Positions 22,901 through 34,000 of a stretch of 64,000 nt of DNA are shown here, piece after piece (position 1 is the first letter of the stretch; the number at the start of each line of letters is the position of its first letter). This DNA is from Ecdyonurus torrentis (taxonomy: Eukaryota; Arthropoda; Insecta; Ephemeroptera; Heptageniidae). The position numbers were made by a program, and so were the translations under genes. The notes beneath the pieces were generated by a model. It was not told the DNA's origin and did no database searches. It saw only the letters and a program-made list of their open reading frames with translations. The stretch is from positions 51,045,707-51,109,706 of the forward strand of contig OX439128.1 in NCBI GenBank assembly GCA_949318235.1, written 5' to 3'.

Positions 22901-24036
22901 TTGAAAATCCTAATGAGCTGTTCACAATGACACATGAATTCTTTTAACTTTCATGTAAGAATCCAAATAACATTGTATCTTCTTGTAAGAGTAACATAAA
23001 TTTATGCATCATTATGAACAGCCCATAAGTCTCACAGTTTAGAACTATTATGGTATTGGGTCACCTTCTTGGTCGGATCATTAAATTGTTCGGGGGTCTT
23101 TCAACCCATGCACATTATCTACTCCCTTAGTTCCGAAATTTTGTGATCAAGGTCTCCGTGTCCATATGACTTCATAGAAGTTTGTTTTGAAGTTGATAGA
23201 CTTACAAGGGGCTGAGTAAAGAGCCCCAAATGAGAGCGTAGAATTGCCATTTAAAATATATATAACCCTATGGTGCTTGCAATGTTAAAATATTATTCCA
23301 ACAATAGCATGATGGTAAGGAATTTTGACTCTGTCAACCCTATACTCCAAGTATCTGAATCTTCATTCAATCTAGCTCTAAAATAGAGATTGCATTTTTT
23401 TTTCTTTTTGACGATAAATGTCCCGTTGCACTAACAACTTTATCCAAAAGGTCACAATCACAAATTCTGTACGTTTACGTACCCGTTCCCCATTTCCTGC
23501 TAACTTATTGATGTCAGTTACTTCTGTTGAGTTAGCTAGGCCTTGTTGAATTAATCCCAACACGGTCTCTCGTGTATCTTTGTAAACAGAAGGTCCTATT
23601 TTAGCACATAGACCACCAAGCACTTCACCTGTAAAATAAAAATCAGATCATTAGGATGATATTTTATTTTTTAATGACTAAAAATGAAGTGGTTTTTTTT
23701 TTATTGCAATTTACCTGCAGCAATTTGAACTCTAGTTTCATCCTGACCAACGAGATGTGTTTGTGCTGCTGTCAAAACATTTCTAGCAAATTCAGACTCC
23801 TTCTCACAATCTATATTAATAAATTGTATCAAATATTTTGCACCCAGTAAGCAACCCAACGTTGCTTCCCATGTAGCTCCTCGATCATTTAATGTTTGTA
23901 GTGTAGATTTTTGAAGCTCCAGTCTTAATTTTTTGTCTAAATTTGGTAAAATTTTCTGAAGTTCTGAAAGTCCAGCATCTCTTTCAATTTTTTTAGAACT
24001 ACATAACGAAGTTATTACATGATCGACAGTCGACAT
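14300..24036 (-). CDS. HEAT/ARM-repeat protein, nine exons, function unknown
   Basis: Exons on the minus strand: 24036-23715, 23628-23483, 22794-22587, 20231-20018, 19424-19144, 18020-17758, 17027-16933, 15792-15567 and 14455-14300. All introns are GT-AG and the sum, 1911 nt, gives 636 aa plus stop. The protein starts MSTVDHVITSLCSSKKIERD. It is built of helical repeats with HEAT signatures: 'SRGVREAAFYLASTV' near 205-220, 'WNPVRLAASVAVRRFL' in exon 4, 'DDSWPVRDAACLACGNF' at the exon 5/6 junction and 'IPSVRAGAAAALGNVVRALG' in exon 6. Exon 7 carries a proline/arginine-rich loop ending 'PQPWELADG'. The tail 'LTSSAASQCLNQLSAF' to 'LDANLFIAPF' was found in a short last exon that is not obvious as an open frame. 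No signal peptide or membrane segment is seen, so a cytosolic or nuclear scaffold is likely. It resembles an uncharacterised conserved animal family; I do not know its name. Introns hold several transposons. Confidence 0.9.
14894..14968. repeat. (AT)n microsatellite
   Basis: About 75 bp of uninterrupted alternating A and T downstream of exon 8 of the HEAT gene, inside its last intron. It is probably length-variable. Confidence 0.95.
16100..16278. mobile_element. Short fold-back element in HEAT-gene intron 7
   Basis: Left arm pieces 'agtctccgc', 'cctcaaatttagaacatctg' and 'tgaaattgaagcatct' (16108-16175) are matched in inverted order by 'agatgcttcaatttcagcag', 'agatgttccaaatttgagg' and 'gcggagact' (16207-16270). 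There is no coding capacity. It shares a few words with the element at 17150, so the two may be distant relatives. Confidence 0.65.
16500..16745 (-). mobile_element. Retrotransposon 3' end carrying a degenerate HEAT-gene exon
   Basis: Read on the minus strand, the 5' part encodes 'EVYEVQKKMYEVNYKNTNEA' then 'REVCQDRML', matching the LINE 3' end at 7820-8140. The 3' part (about 16500-16545) has 'ggcttactccgaaagggat', again the LINE tail. Between them, about 16550-16655, the DNA matches exon 5 of the HEAT gene: 'CTCIAELAQKLQPD' is identical at the protein level, and the following residues are a decayed version of 'VRPHVLQLLKTLLLCF'. The copy lies in intron 7 of that same gene. It is a pseudo-exon fragment and is not expected to be spliced into the mRNA. 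Confidence 0.7.
17150..17356. mobile_element. Miniature inverted-repeat element in HEAT-gene intron 6
   Basis: 'caagggctatgtggcattt' (17150-17168) is complementary with few mismatches to 'aaatgccacgtagccct' (17337-17353). Inside, 'ctgcaatcttcacgggtgcag' is answered by 'ggtgaagattacacatgcgcc'. The two overlapping open frames here are accidental. Confidence 0.65.
17410..17632. repeat. Dispersed hairpin repeat, copy C (right arm)
   Basis: 'tgtgctagcaagattttcacc', 'ctctcttcactatggtaaggc' and 'cataccta..catggtttattttcc' repeat the right arm of the copy at 10815-11243 almost word for word. An 'aaaggataggagaaaccagcaa' remnant of the left arm lies at about 17412-17433. Confidence 0.7.
18149..18560. 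mobile_element. 412-bp fold-back element in HEAT-gene intron 5
   Basis: The whole segment is a long hairpin. Ends are TTAAAGCCTTTGTCAA (18149-18164) and TTGACAAGGGCTTTAA (18545-18560). Matching arm words include 'actagattgataattacc', 'ccttattatc', 'acgttgattttgtatttatt' and 'tctgacgtcacaatgtac', each present as its complement on the right. The small unpaired loop is GC-richer. TTAA at both ends could be part of the repeat or a piggyBac-type target site; this is unresolved. Confidence 0.8.
18899..19024. mobile_element. Tc1/mariner-like miniature element, copy 1
   Basis: The element runs from 'tacagcactggccaaaagtt' to 'aacttttggccacagctgta', inverted ends that resemble the GGCCAAAAGT termini of many Tc1-like transposons, with TA at each border. 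The interior has 'gcggccgctgcgttttctca' and 'gggttgcctatgcaaat'. A second, closely similar copy lies at 36960-37085. It is about 125 bp long, non-coding and sits in intron 5 of the HEAT gene, next to exon 5. Confidence 0.85.
19852..19901. repeat. (GA)n microsatellite
   Basis: About 50 bp of pure GA repeat within HEAT-gene intron 4. Confidence 0.95.
20661..22336. mobile_element. Non-autonomous DNA transposon with perfect 50-bp CpG-rich inverted repeats
   Basis: 20670-20719 (starting ATTCACATGACGCG) and 22275-22324 are perfect reverse complements over 50 bp. They are unusually rich in CpG (GACGCGCGTC, GTGCGTCGACACGCGT). A direct repeat TTAAGT flanks the pair at 20661-20666 and 22331-22336 and is a possible target duplication, though it is not abutting on both sides. 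Next to the right end lies a second hairpin of about 100 bp (22174-22275). The interior, about 1.5 kb, has a GC-rich left third and no transposase-like frame. The element sits in intron 3 of the HEAT gene. A diverged end of similar type may be present near 28685-28730. Confidence 0.8.
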
Positions 24037-24815
24037 TACAATAAAATAAGAAACACTTATTCGTTGTTATGAAATATGTGATTGTATGTTACCCTTAAAT
24101 CTTATTAAGGGTTTGATGTTTACATTTCTTATCGGTTTAGTTTAGTATCATATACAAAAAGGACTTATGCATTAACTAAAAAGGCCACAGCTGATTGGCA
24201 GAAAAGTAACTGTTACGCCCATACACACACTATTTTATTGATCGCAAAATTATAAGAGCATAAAAAGAGTTTAAATAATAGAACATGTAATCATATCAAG
24301 TAATTTCTATTTTTTTGCATACTTATTTGAATTTTTTTTTGTATTTTTTAACTCTGAATCACACAAAATTGCTAGAATTCGAACTTTTAATGTGTTCACT
24401 TTATGATTCTGCATTTCAAGCGACAATTTTGTATTGCCCGCGATATTTTTACCAGTTCTTTAATCAGTTTGACAAACTTTCTAAAAATTATACTTAAGTA
24501 TGTATCTTGAAATTTGTATGTAAATAATTGTATTAAATTATCAATATGATATTTTATGCCATTTTTCAGCATAAATTAATTAATTTAGTTAAAACTACAG
24601 TAAAATATAAATTTATTTACTTTTAAGCGTCGTGACTTTTAGTACGAAAAAGCTTTGTGATGTTGCCTACTCTAAATTTTGAAAAGAAAAAGAGGGGAAT
24701 GGAATAGGTAGAGGAGTGGGAAAAATTGGACGTGGAGAAGTGACAGCGACGAAGGGGTAAAACACGCCGAAAACTGGTAAGCAAAAGAGAGAGAGAGGGG
24801 AGTGTAAATGAAAAC

Positions 24816-25454
24816 CGGGGGAGTGCAACAATATAGGACGAGCTCTTCAAAAATTTTCATTGGATAGTGGTGCCCCCTGGGTACGCGAATCTCAACTAAT
24901 TCAATTATTGCGCTGAAAATTTGAAATTCGATGTCCGTTAACAAATGTAACTGACTGGCAAATTCTCCTTTCAAGTCATTAATGTCACTAACAATATTAT
25001 TTTGGTGTTTCTATCGATCTTAGTATTTAAAAAATGACGTATTAAGGACTTGTATGCATTAATATAGGACGAGCTCTTCAAAAATTTTCATTGGATAGTG
25101 GTGCCCCCTGAGTACGCGAATCTCAACTAATTCAATTATTGCGCTGAAAATTTGAAATTCGATGTCCGTTAAAAATGTGCCTGACTGGCAAATTCTCCTT
25201 AGAGGCTTTACAAGTCCTTAATACGTCATTTTTTAAATACTAACAAGTAAGATCGATAGAAACACCAAAAAAATATTATTAGTGACATTAATGACTTGAA
25301 AGGAGAATTTGCCAGTCAGTTACATTTGTTAACGGACATCGAATTTCAAATTTTCAGCGCAATAATTGAATTAGTTGAGATTCGCGTACCCAGGGGGCAC
25401 CACTATCCAATGAAAATTTTTGAAGAGCTCGTCCTATATTGTTGCACTCCCCCG
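24816..25454. mobile_element. 639-bp fold-back transposon with 8-bp target duplication, copy 1
   Basis: Ends are CGGGGGAGTGCAAC and GTTGCACTCCCCCG. The flanking 8-bp direct repeat ATGAAAAC is at 24808-24815 and 25455-25462. Left and right arms of about 240 bp are near-perfect complements, and the middle of about 150 bp is a slightly diverged extra copy of the left arm, so the order is arm, arm, reversed arm. An 8-bp duplication fits hAT-type (or P-type) transposition. Each outer arm contains an open frame starting MKGEFASQLHLLTDIEF. There is no transposase. Confidence 0.93.
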
Positions 25455-26389
25455 ATGAAAACAGCAAGCGAAGCGACTGGCAAGAGCGGGGAAAGGAGGG
25501 ATCAAAGTAGGAAGGGAAAAAAAGAACGAGAATAAAAAGAGGCGTGCTCGGGGTTGGGGGAGGAATTAGTTTTGTGACAAATAAATTCTTCATATCATGG
25601 TCAGCAGGTCTGTTTAATTAGGTAAGTAAATTTTATTTTGTTTAAATAATTATTTCAAACCGAAATGAGTCCAGTTTACATAGAGACCATTTCAAAATGA
25701 AAAGGAATTTGGTGCCACCATGAAATGAAGTGGAATCTATTTCATGGCATCGATGGCCGCGACTCCTCTTAGTTGAATGGTGGCAAAGCGAAGGAGAGAT
25801 GAAACATATCGAACTCATTATTGTGAGAAAACAAACAAACAATACATTATACACGTATTACTATGATAGTAATTTGTTTGTGTGCATATTATGTATTATC
25901 AGTAGGGTTTATATTTATGGTATCTTGTGTATTACTTTAAATTAGATTAGAATAAGTAAGTTTGTTTGAGTAAGTTTATGCGTGTATGCTACATTAACAT
26001 ACGTGTTCGAGTGTTATGTATGTTGTGAATAAGTATGATTATGTGCAGCATAATACAAAAACGTCAATATTTATGTCTCTATAGTATGCTTTACTATAAA
26101 ACGATACGTTATGATATTCGGTTCGTTTGGAGGTTTCGGTTTCATAAAAGCCGGGTTAATTAGGTTCACTTTGCCTGCATAATATTAATATTTGTATACG
26201 TTACAATGCCTATAATTATGAATAATCGGATATGAAAATAGTTAACAATAATAAATATGTATCTTTTTACCTGTGCTTAATTTAGTATGAATATAATATT
26301 TTGAGAAAAGTATGCAGAAAAAAAGTAAAATAAATTATGGTTTTATTATTTATAAAAATTTATTAAATTATGTAAATCACTGCTAAACC

Positions 26390-27028
26390 CGGGGGAGTGC
26401 AACAATATAGGACGAGCTCTTCAAAAATTTTCATTGGATAGTGGTGCCCCCTGGGTACGCGAATCTCAACTAATTCAATTATTGCGCTGAAAATTTGAAA
26501 TTCGATGTCCGTTAACAAATGTAACTGACTGGCAAATTCTCCTTTCAAGTCATTAATGTCACTAACAATATTATTTTGGTGTTTCTATCGATCTTAGTAT
26601 TTAAAAAATGACGTATTAAGGACTTGTATGCATTAATATAGGACGAGCTCTTCAAAAATTTTCATTGGATAGTGGTGCCCCCTGAGTACGCGAATCTCAA
26701 CTAATTCAATTATTGCGCTGAAAATTTGAAATTCGATGTCCGTTAAAAATGTGCCTGACTGGCAAATTCTCCTTAGAGGCTTTACAAGTCCTTAATACGT
26801 CATTTTTTAAATACTAACAAGTAAGATCGATAGAAACACCAAAAAAATATTATTAGTGACATTAATGACTTGAAAGGAGAATTTGCCAGTCAGTTACATT
26901 TGTTAACGGACATCGAATTTCAAATTTTCAGCGCAATAATTGAATTAGTTGAGATTCGCGTACCCAGGGGGCACCACTATCCAATGAAAATTTTTGAAGA
27001 GCTCGTCCTATATTGTTGCACTCCCCCG
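26390..27028. mobile_element. 639-bp fold-back transposon with 8-bp target duplication, copy 2
   Basis: This copy has the same length and appears to have the same sequence as the one at 24816-25454, including the diverged middle segment. Its own 8-bp target duplication is GCTAAACC (26382-26389 and 27029-27036). Different duplications prove two independent insertions 0.9 kb apart, rather than a segmental duplication. The near identity implies recent activity of a trans-acting transposase. Confidence 0.93.
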
Positions 27029-29004
27029 GCTAAACCAAACAAACTTGTAATTCTACGTTCATCGTTTACAAATTCTGCGTAAATGCGTTTAAATTCTGCG
27101 AATCTAGAATTATATTTTTTGTAAGCTGACAGTTCACAGGTATAATTTTAAAGCATTTGAGAGCCACTCCCCCCCTTTCCTTTACCTTTATTATTATTTA
27201 TCTTTCTTTATACGATGTATCCAAAGTTTATATACATAATAAACTAAAATAACTATCTGTTCAATTTATTTCAGTAGCAATTTTGCATTTTAAGTATAAA
27301 TATGGAGATACCGCCTTAATAATAATACGTTATTGATAGAGGTTTTGATTATACGCAAGTTACTATGCATACGTGAGGTTAGGTGAAGTGTTTGATTGAA
27401 GGTCGAGGATAAACAAGGACAAATGTCTGTGATTGGTCTAGCCAAGAAAGCACGTGATCGCACACCTCTGCTTTCTGCTTGTGCTTGCTTCGTATAGAAT
27501 AGTGGTGCGCACTAAAACATCGATAATTGTACCTTCAGGGCATAAGAAATTACAATAGTAAAAAAACAAGTACTCATTAGTATAAATAACATATGTATCT
27601 ATTTTTATCCATACAAAACAAGTATTAATAATAATAGGTAATAGGGTGGTTGCATACATATAAAGTCGACGTCAAATGTGAGCACTAAATAACATGGGCA
27701 AAAATTACTTATTTTGTCAGTTTAAAAATTCTTAGCAATATTTTGGAGAGCATTTTGATGGTTAACTTTGAATTAGGTTTTCAAGTATGCTAGGAAAATA
27801 ATAATAAAAAACTAAATTTTTGAAAGAAAATAGCCAAAAACCAAGTTTGTCCTATGCTCTGAGCAATGCTGTTATTTATTACTTCTACTCTATGGCGTCG
27901 AAGTGCATAATTATATGCGTTATGCACTCTTAGAGAACAAATAATAAACGTATAATATAGTCATTAGTATAAATACCAAAAAAGGAACTATTTTTATCCA
28001 TATATATACAAAAACAGTATTAATAATAATTATAAATAATGATTATCAAGCTGCGCGTGAAGTAGTTGAAGAAAAATATTTTCATTGCAACACAAAAATA
28101 TGTGGTGATAATAATATTACTGATAAGTCCGTAATGTTATGTCATATGTGTGTAATTACGACGAAATTACTGGGTCTTGAATTTTATGGTACGTATAATG
28201 GAGCTAATCAAATTCGTATAAGTAAATATTTATGCATATTTATGAATGCTATTTTATCACGAATTGTAACAGAGATTTCTTTTTATTATTATTATGATGC
28301 GTTAGAATAGCAGCAAGGCTTCAACAACTTCAACAAGAATATTTTATCGTTTTTAAAATATATTTCAGTTTTTATTTTAACAAATTAATAATTTCAAACT
28401 TTTGTTCTGAATATTATTTACTTTTTTAATTTCCTCATCTCATTTCTATTATTTTACATTGTTTTCTAGCTTATTGATATTGCTATATTAAATTATTATT
28501 ATTTTTTTTTCTTTTCACTTTAAATTCAACTTTCGTATTCTTTAGTAAGGATTCAATTGTTATGGTCAGCAGCTACATACATGCAGAAGGCAGGCAGTTT
28601 TACCTGTGTAGCGCTTATTTAAACATTTGCTAAAGCCATTGCTGGAAAACAACAAGTAAACAAATAATTGTATACAAGTCATGTATCATTCACACGGCAC
28701 TTTAATTTGACGTTCATATCGACAGGTGAACAAAAGGACCCTTTTACATATATTATGGATTTTAAAAAAACTGACGTGCATTGACGATTGACGGGAGGAA
28801 AGAAATTAGCAACGAGGCAACGAGATTGTTGTATTTTTGCAATCGTTAATTCTTACACACCTATTGACATTTTCTAAATTAAAAGTCTCAATACAGAATA
28901 AAATTCTCTTATAAAAAAAATATATCATTAAAATAATAAACAAAATAAAAGTAAAAAAATGTTTTATTTTCAAAAAAAAAAAAAAAAAAAAAAAATCGCA
29001 TGAG

Positions 29005-29140
29005 GATGACCGATGACAATCACAATGGCCAGTGGCCCACTTGCAATGAAAAATCTTCTTATGGATATCCATAACAATGTTGCAATAAAAAAAAAAACGT
29101 TCATTGCAAATGGCAATTGGTCCATTGACGGATTGCATAT
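29005..29140. repeat. Weak inverted repeat
   Basis: 'caatggccagtggcccacttgcaatgaa' (about 29021-29048) is partly complementary to 'ttcattgcaaatggcaattggtccattg' (about 29099-29126), between A- and T-runs. It may be a small fold-back element; the arms are too diverged for a firm call. Confidence 0.4.
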
Positions 29141-30419
29141 TTTTTTTTTTTTTTTTTTCTTCTTCATTGCTTCAGTAAAGTTTTGTATTCGTAACCCCCT
29201 GTTTTCTTACTCCAAAAAATGCGTATTACATTTGATTAACCATAGTTGATCGTCACTTTAGTAGTTAGTAGCAGAAAAAATACAGGGCTTACGAATTGCA
29301 TTCTAGTAATCAATGATCAGTGCTTCTTCTTTCTCTCTCTTTTTTTTTTTTTTTTTTTTTGGGGGGGGGGGAAGCAACAATTAATTTTAAATGCAATTTA
29401 TTAAATGCCAAAGTTTCTTTAATTACTTTGAAAGCATGATTTACAATCTACCTGCGACTTTAGTTAATATGATACTGAGATGTAAAATTATAATCTATAG
29501 TACGACATTAATAATATACAATGCATTCTTATGGAAACTTTTATTAATGCTACGCTCCATATAAATACACTTTATATAATCATGAAAATCTGTATAATAT
29601 ATTATAGTGTCAGAACCTACATTACGTATATTGTGAACACGTAGTAAGTTTAAAAAAAAAAAGTCAACTATGTACATTGGTTTTGATTAGTACCGGTTTC
29701 AATAAGTCCCGTTATTCGTGAACTTCAGCGGTTCCTGATATATATATTTTTTTTACGTGAACCAGTTGCAATTGTGTTAAGTGAGCGTGTATGTATGTGT
29801 ACGTAAAACTATTTTTTGTATCTCTTATTTAGCTTTTAATTAAATTAAAAGGGATAATTAAACAGCTATTTAAAAAATATATACATAATAGAATGAAGGG
29901 GAGATGAAAGTATCGTTATTTTATTTTGCGAAAACTTAATATTTGAACTGTATTATATTATGAGTTAACGATTCAAGTAATTTAAATAATATATACATTT
30001 GAAAAAGTAATGACAATAGAATAGCGGTACATAATAGTGTTACATTGCCGGAGGCCACGCATGCACTGAAAATAATAATAACTGTTTCAACTGTGCGCTT
30101 TTTTTTTTTTTTTTTTTTTTTTTCTTCCTTTCTTTATAAACGTATTATGCTAGAATTCTTGATAATAACCTTCTATCTAAGTTATCGAAATCTTTTATAT
30201 ATTGAAGGGCGGAGTTTAACCTTTAGAAAAAGAGGGGCGATATTTTGTGTTTATTTCAACCCGGTTTACAAGGGATCTTTTCAAATTTCACCCTGAATAA
30301 ATTTTCATTTGTTTTGTTAGGTGTTAAAAAAAAAAGTTATCGGTTCGAGGGATATTTGACGAAGTTTTTGCTGTAACTATGCTCGCTTGGCATTGACCCT
30401 GACCGTGAAAAACACCACT

Positions 30420-31019
30420 CAGGCTGGGTCGTTGAATTTTAGTTAGTCTGTCTGCCTGCCTGCCTGCATCATACCGCCGCACCGCACGGTACCGCCGCGC
30501 AGACGCTCTTGACTTCATCGCGTACATCGCGACGCGAGGAGAACAAGCTGGGCCAAAAAGCAGGAGACTTCGGGTAGTTAGCCGAACTTGCTAGGCGTTT
30601 CGTGGCGCGTCTCTCTCCATAACATTACATTTCACTCGCTCGGTCTCTGTTCGAAAAAAAACGAGAAAAATAAAATAGGGAGAGCCGAGCCATAGTGCGT
30701 GCGTGTCCGCGGCAAGCGGCGTTGTGGCGGGTGATCGTGGTGGCGTTGGCGGCGGAGATTGAGTTGAGTGATACACGGTACAGAGTAGAGAGAGAGAGAG
30801 AGAGAGCGGAGAAACAAAGTAAAATAAGAAGACTGTGGCAGGGAGGGAGCGAGAGCGAGCAATACAAGACAAAACTCACGTAGACTAAGCACTTGAAATC
30901 ATTCACAGAGTGCTCATCTTTGTACATCATCTATGTTTTTGTTATTAAATGTGTGTTGTTTATTGTTGTCGTTATAGTTTAATAACACCGTTGTTGTTTA
31001 CTTTCCTCCCTTATAACAG
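30420..31019 (+). promoter_or_regulatory. GC-rich promoter / 5' UTR region of Smaug
   Basis: Base composition shifts sharply from AT-rich to GC-rich with many CG dinucleotides (about 30470-30760: 'ccgccgcaccgcacggtaccg', 'cgcgtacatcgcgacgcgag'), followed by a (GA)n block at 30788-30806. A splice acceptor (ttataacag) ends at 31019, just before the coding exon, so a 5' UTR intron is likely. The 30420-30900 part may hold the transcription start and a first non-coding exon. An upstream ATG at 31020 is out of frame with the Smaug start and would form a short overlapping frame. Confidence 0.5.
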
Positions 31020-31051
31020 ATGAGAAGTGCGAGCATCCCCAAGCCAAGCAG

Positions 31052-34000
31052 ATGTTTCGCGAGCAAGTGAATCGTCTTTCGTTGTGGTTCGAACAATGGA
31101 ACGAATGCGAACAAACGGTGGCGCTATATTCTTTATTAAAGCGCCTATCACCTCAACAAGCAAGGTTCTGCTCATTAGTACTTGAACAATGTCTCGCGGA
31201 TTGTTCGGAGTTACAGCAGCAAGAACAACGGGCTAACAATCCGGGTGAGTAATATACAACTTCTTCTTTTATTTTTTTTGTCCTTGTCGAAAACTATTTT
31301 TAAATACTAAAAACATTTACTTTTATCACATTATTTGTTAGTTTTTCATCGACTATTTTTGCTGTTGAGATTTTGTTTGTATTGAAAGCAGTTTGGTCTT
31401 GCTCTATGCTCTTGACAGTAAACAGACAATGTAAACATACAACGCCCTCCCTCCTTCCCCCCTCTGGACGTATACATACGGCGCCGTCATTTCTACCCCC
31501 CTCCCTCCCTTATTACTAGGCAGTCTTCCTAAATAATCTTGCCTGCTAGTGTCACAAAACCGTAGTTTGAAACATTTATGTTTTCTTTTAATTTCAAGAA
31601 AATAATAATACATAACGTGTTACATATCATAGCTTCATTTTGTTAATTAGATGAATGATTGACAGGAACTTTAATAACTTAATTATCGGGCTATTTAAAT
31701 GTTAAAATTTGCTTCGTAATGGAGGTTGTTGTTGGTGAAAAATGCTGTAATTTTTCTATAGACTTTAAATACGTAAAAGAGAGTATTCCTCATTTAAATA
31801 TTTTCAATCTCGGAGCAGTCATATAGTTTTCATTAAAAAAAAAAAAAGAGAGAGAGATTTATAAGTTTTATGAGCAATGAGGAAGGTGAATTTTTTTAAC
31901 CCCCACTTTTTATGACATTTTTGAAAAGAGCGTTAAAAAATTTTGAGGCGATATTTTTTCTTAAAACGATTGGAGCATGGGAAGTATTTTTAATTAATTT
32001 TTGAAAATCGTCCTAAAAAGACTGACGTCATCAATCGGGCATTTATTTCGGAAAGTATTGACCGTAGAAGGTTCAGTAGCCAGTTTTTTGAAATCCTGAG
32101 AACGAGCTGATTTCATTAAACTGGTTACTGAACCTCGAACGATTAGTATTTGCCGAGAAAAATGTGGAATGATGACGTCAGAGTATTTTTAGGTCGATTT
32201 TCAAAAATTAATTAAAAATACTTCCTTCGCATGCTCCAATCGTCCTAAGAAAAAATAGCGCCTCAAAATTTTTTAAAGCTCTTTCCAAAAATATCATAAA
32301 CTCAACAACAAAATTTCAATTCACCTTCCTCATTATGATGTCACCATCAGAGTCCATCGATGGATATCCAAAGTTTCAAGTTTCATCCCTCTATATTCAT
32401 TGATTCTGGAATCACTTTAATTTTTCCCTTTAGTTTTCATTAGCACATCTGCCAGTAACTGAGTCCTTAACGTAATTGTCATTGATTGATCCCGTACATC
32501 ATCAATTTTTGTCCTGTTACTTTGCACAGCAAAATAATTCCATTTAATGATTACGCAAATATCAAGTATAAGGAAAAAAAAAAAAAAAAAAAAAAAAAGG
32601 AGGAAATTGAATGCAACCCCGATTCGCTAAAAATATTTTATTTATATAATCAATATCAAATCTAGACACAAAAAAAAACATGTAATTAACTTTTTTTATG
32701 AAAAAATTAAAATAACAACAAAAGAATTTTATCGCAAGTTTTTTTGGATCAATTTTTTTATACATTTTATATTTCAGAGCTTATTGTTTTTTTATGGCAT
32801 GATTCAGCTTTGATATTCTATAATAATATAGTTTAATATACATTTATTTTTAATTTAATGAATATTTTGATAAGCAGTTCATTTGTACACTTCGCCGAAC
32901 TAAAAATAATTAATTTATTACGATTTATTTTTTACCCTTGTGTTATACCCCACTGGTTATACACCCTTTTTTATTCATGTAGCGATGGTTGCATTGTGTA
33001 ATGTAAATTTGATACAACTCATACGTTTTGCATAAACGTGTGCATGCACGTAAATGTTATTAATCCCGATTTTTAAAACTTTATATAAAATACCTAACAA
33101 GCTAAAAACTTATAGAATTGTACATTAATCGATCCAGGATGATACCCTCTTTCAGAATATGCAATAAAATACCTCTAAATTTTCGTTTCGGCCTTTCTCA
33201 TTGAATAAATCTAGAAAAATCTGACGAAAGCGTTAATCTCTCCAATGTTAAATATATGGGGAAACTTTAACGCAAGCGGTCGGATTTATTCGGAACCATT
33301 GCACTGTACTTTGGTAAGGGTTGTTGATTTTCGTCAGTATGCTTTACCTGTGCGCACGGCCAGTTTTTATTTACTTTTTTTTTTTCCCCGCGGATCTTTT
33401 GAAAGACATTCGTTGTTGATTTTACCCTATTTTTAGTTCAATGGGAAGACTCTTTTTATTTTCATTAAAGGGTTTTACCAATTGCCTGCCTATGGTGACG
33501 TTTGATGTAAACATTGCAGCGTTTGTGTCAAGTCTCCTGGGTGAAGGAGGTCGCGAGGGCTCTCTGCCAGTGTCTCCTCTACTGAACCACCTCCTGCTAC
33601 TAAGACCAGGCAATGCAGACGCCAAGGCTTGCTACCTGTCCCTCATACCTCGCGTGTTGGGGGCCGCAGTGGAGACAGGCATCAACATCGAGGCGGCTCG
33701 TCAACTGCTCTCGTACAGTCTCATCCATCCTGCTATCAGCACTGATGACCGCAGGGTACTGACTCAGTGGTTACGTCATCTAGAAGATCGTATCTCAAAC
33801 CCTGCACCAGTAGCATCGCAACATGAACAAACTAATAATTGGGATATCATGGGATCAAATCCTAATGGACATAATGGACATGGTATGCATTCTTTTAACT
33901 ATTTTAGCTATTATTATTATTATTATTATTTTTAGTTGTCTCAAAAAATGTGTATGAAATACAGTTCTTCAGTAGGTAAAAAAAAAAATAATAATAATAA

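Larger units (their letters stand above)
24037..31051. other. Intergenic region between HEAT gene and Smaug
   Basis: The two genes are divergently transcribed. The region holds the twin 639-bp elements, poly-T and poly-A blocks (28973-28995, 29142-29158, 29340-29360, 30101-30123), and AT-rich unique DNA. The last 600 bp, before Smaug, is GC-rich and promoter-like. Open frames in this stretch derive from the repeats or from homopolymers. No independent gene is supported. Confidence 0.6.
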
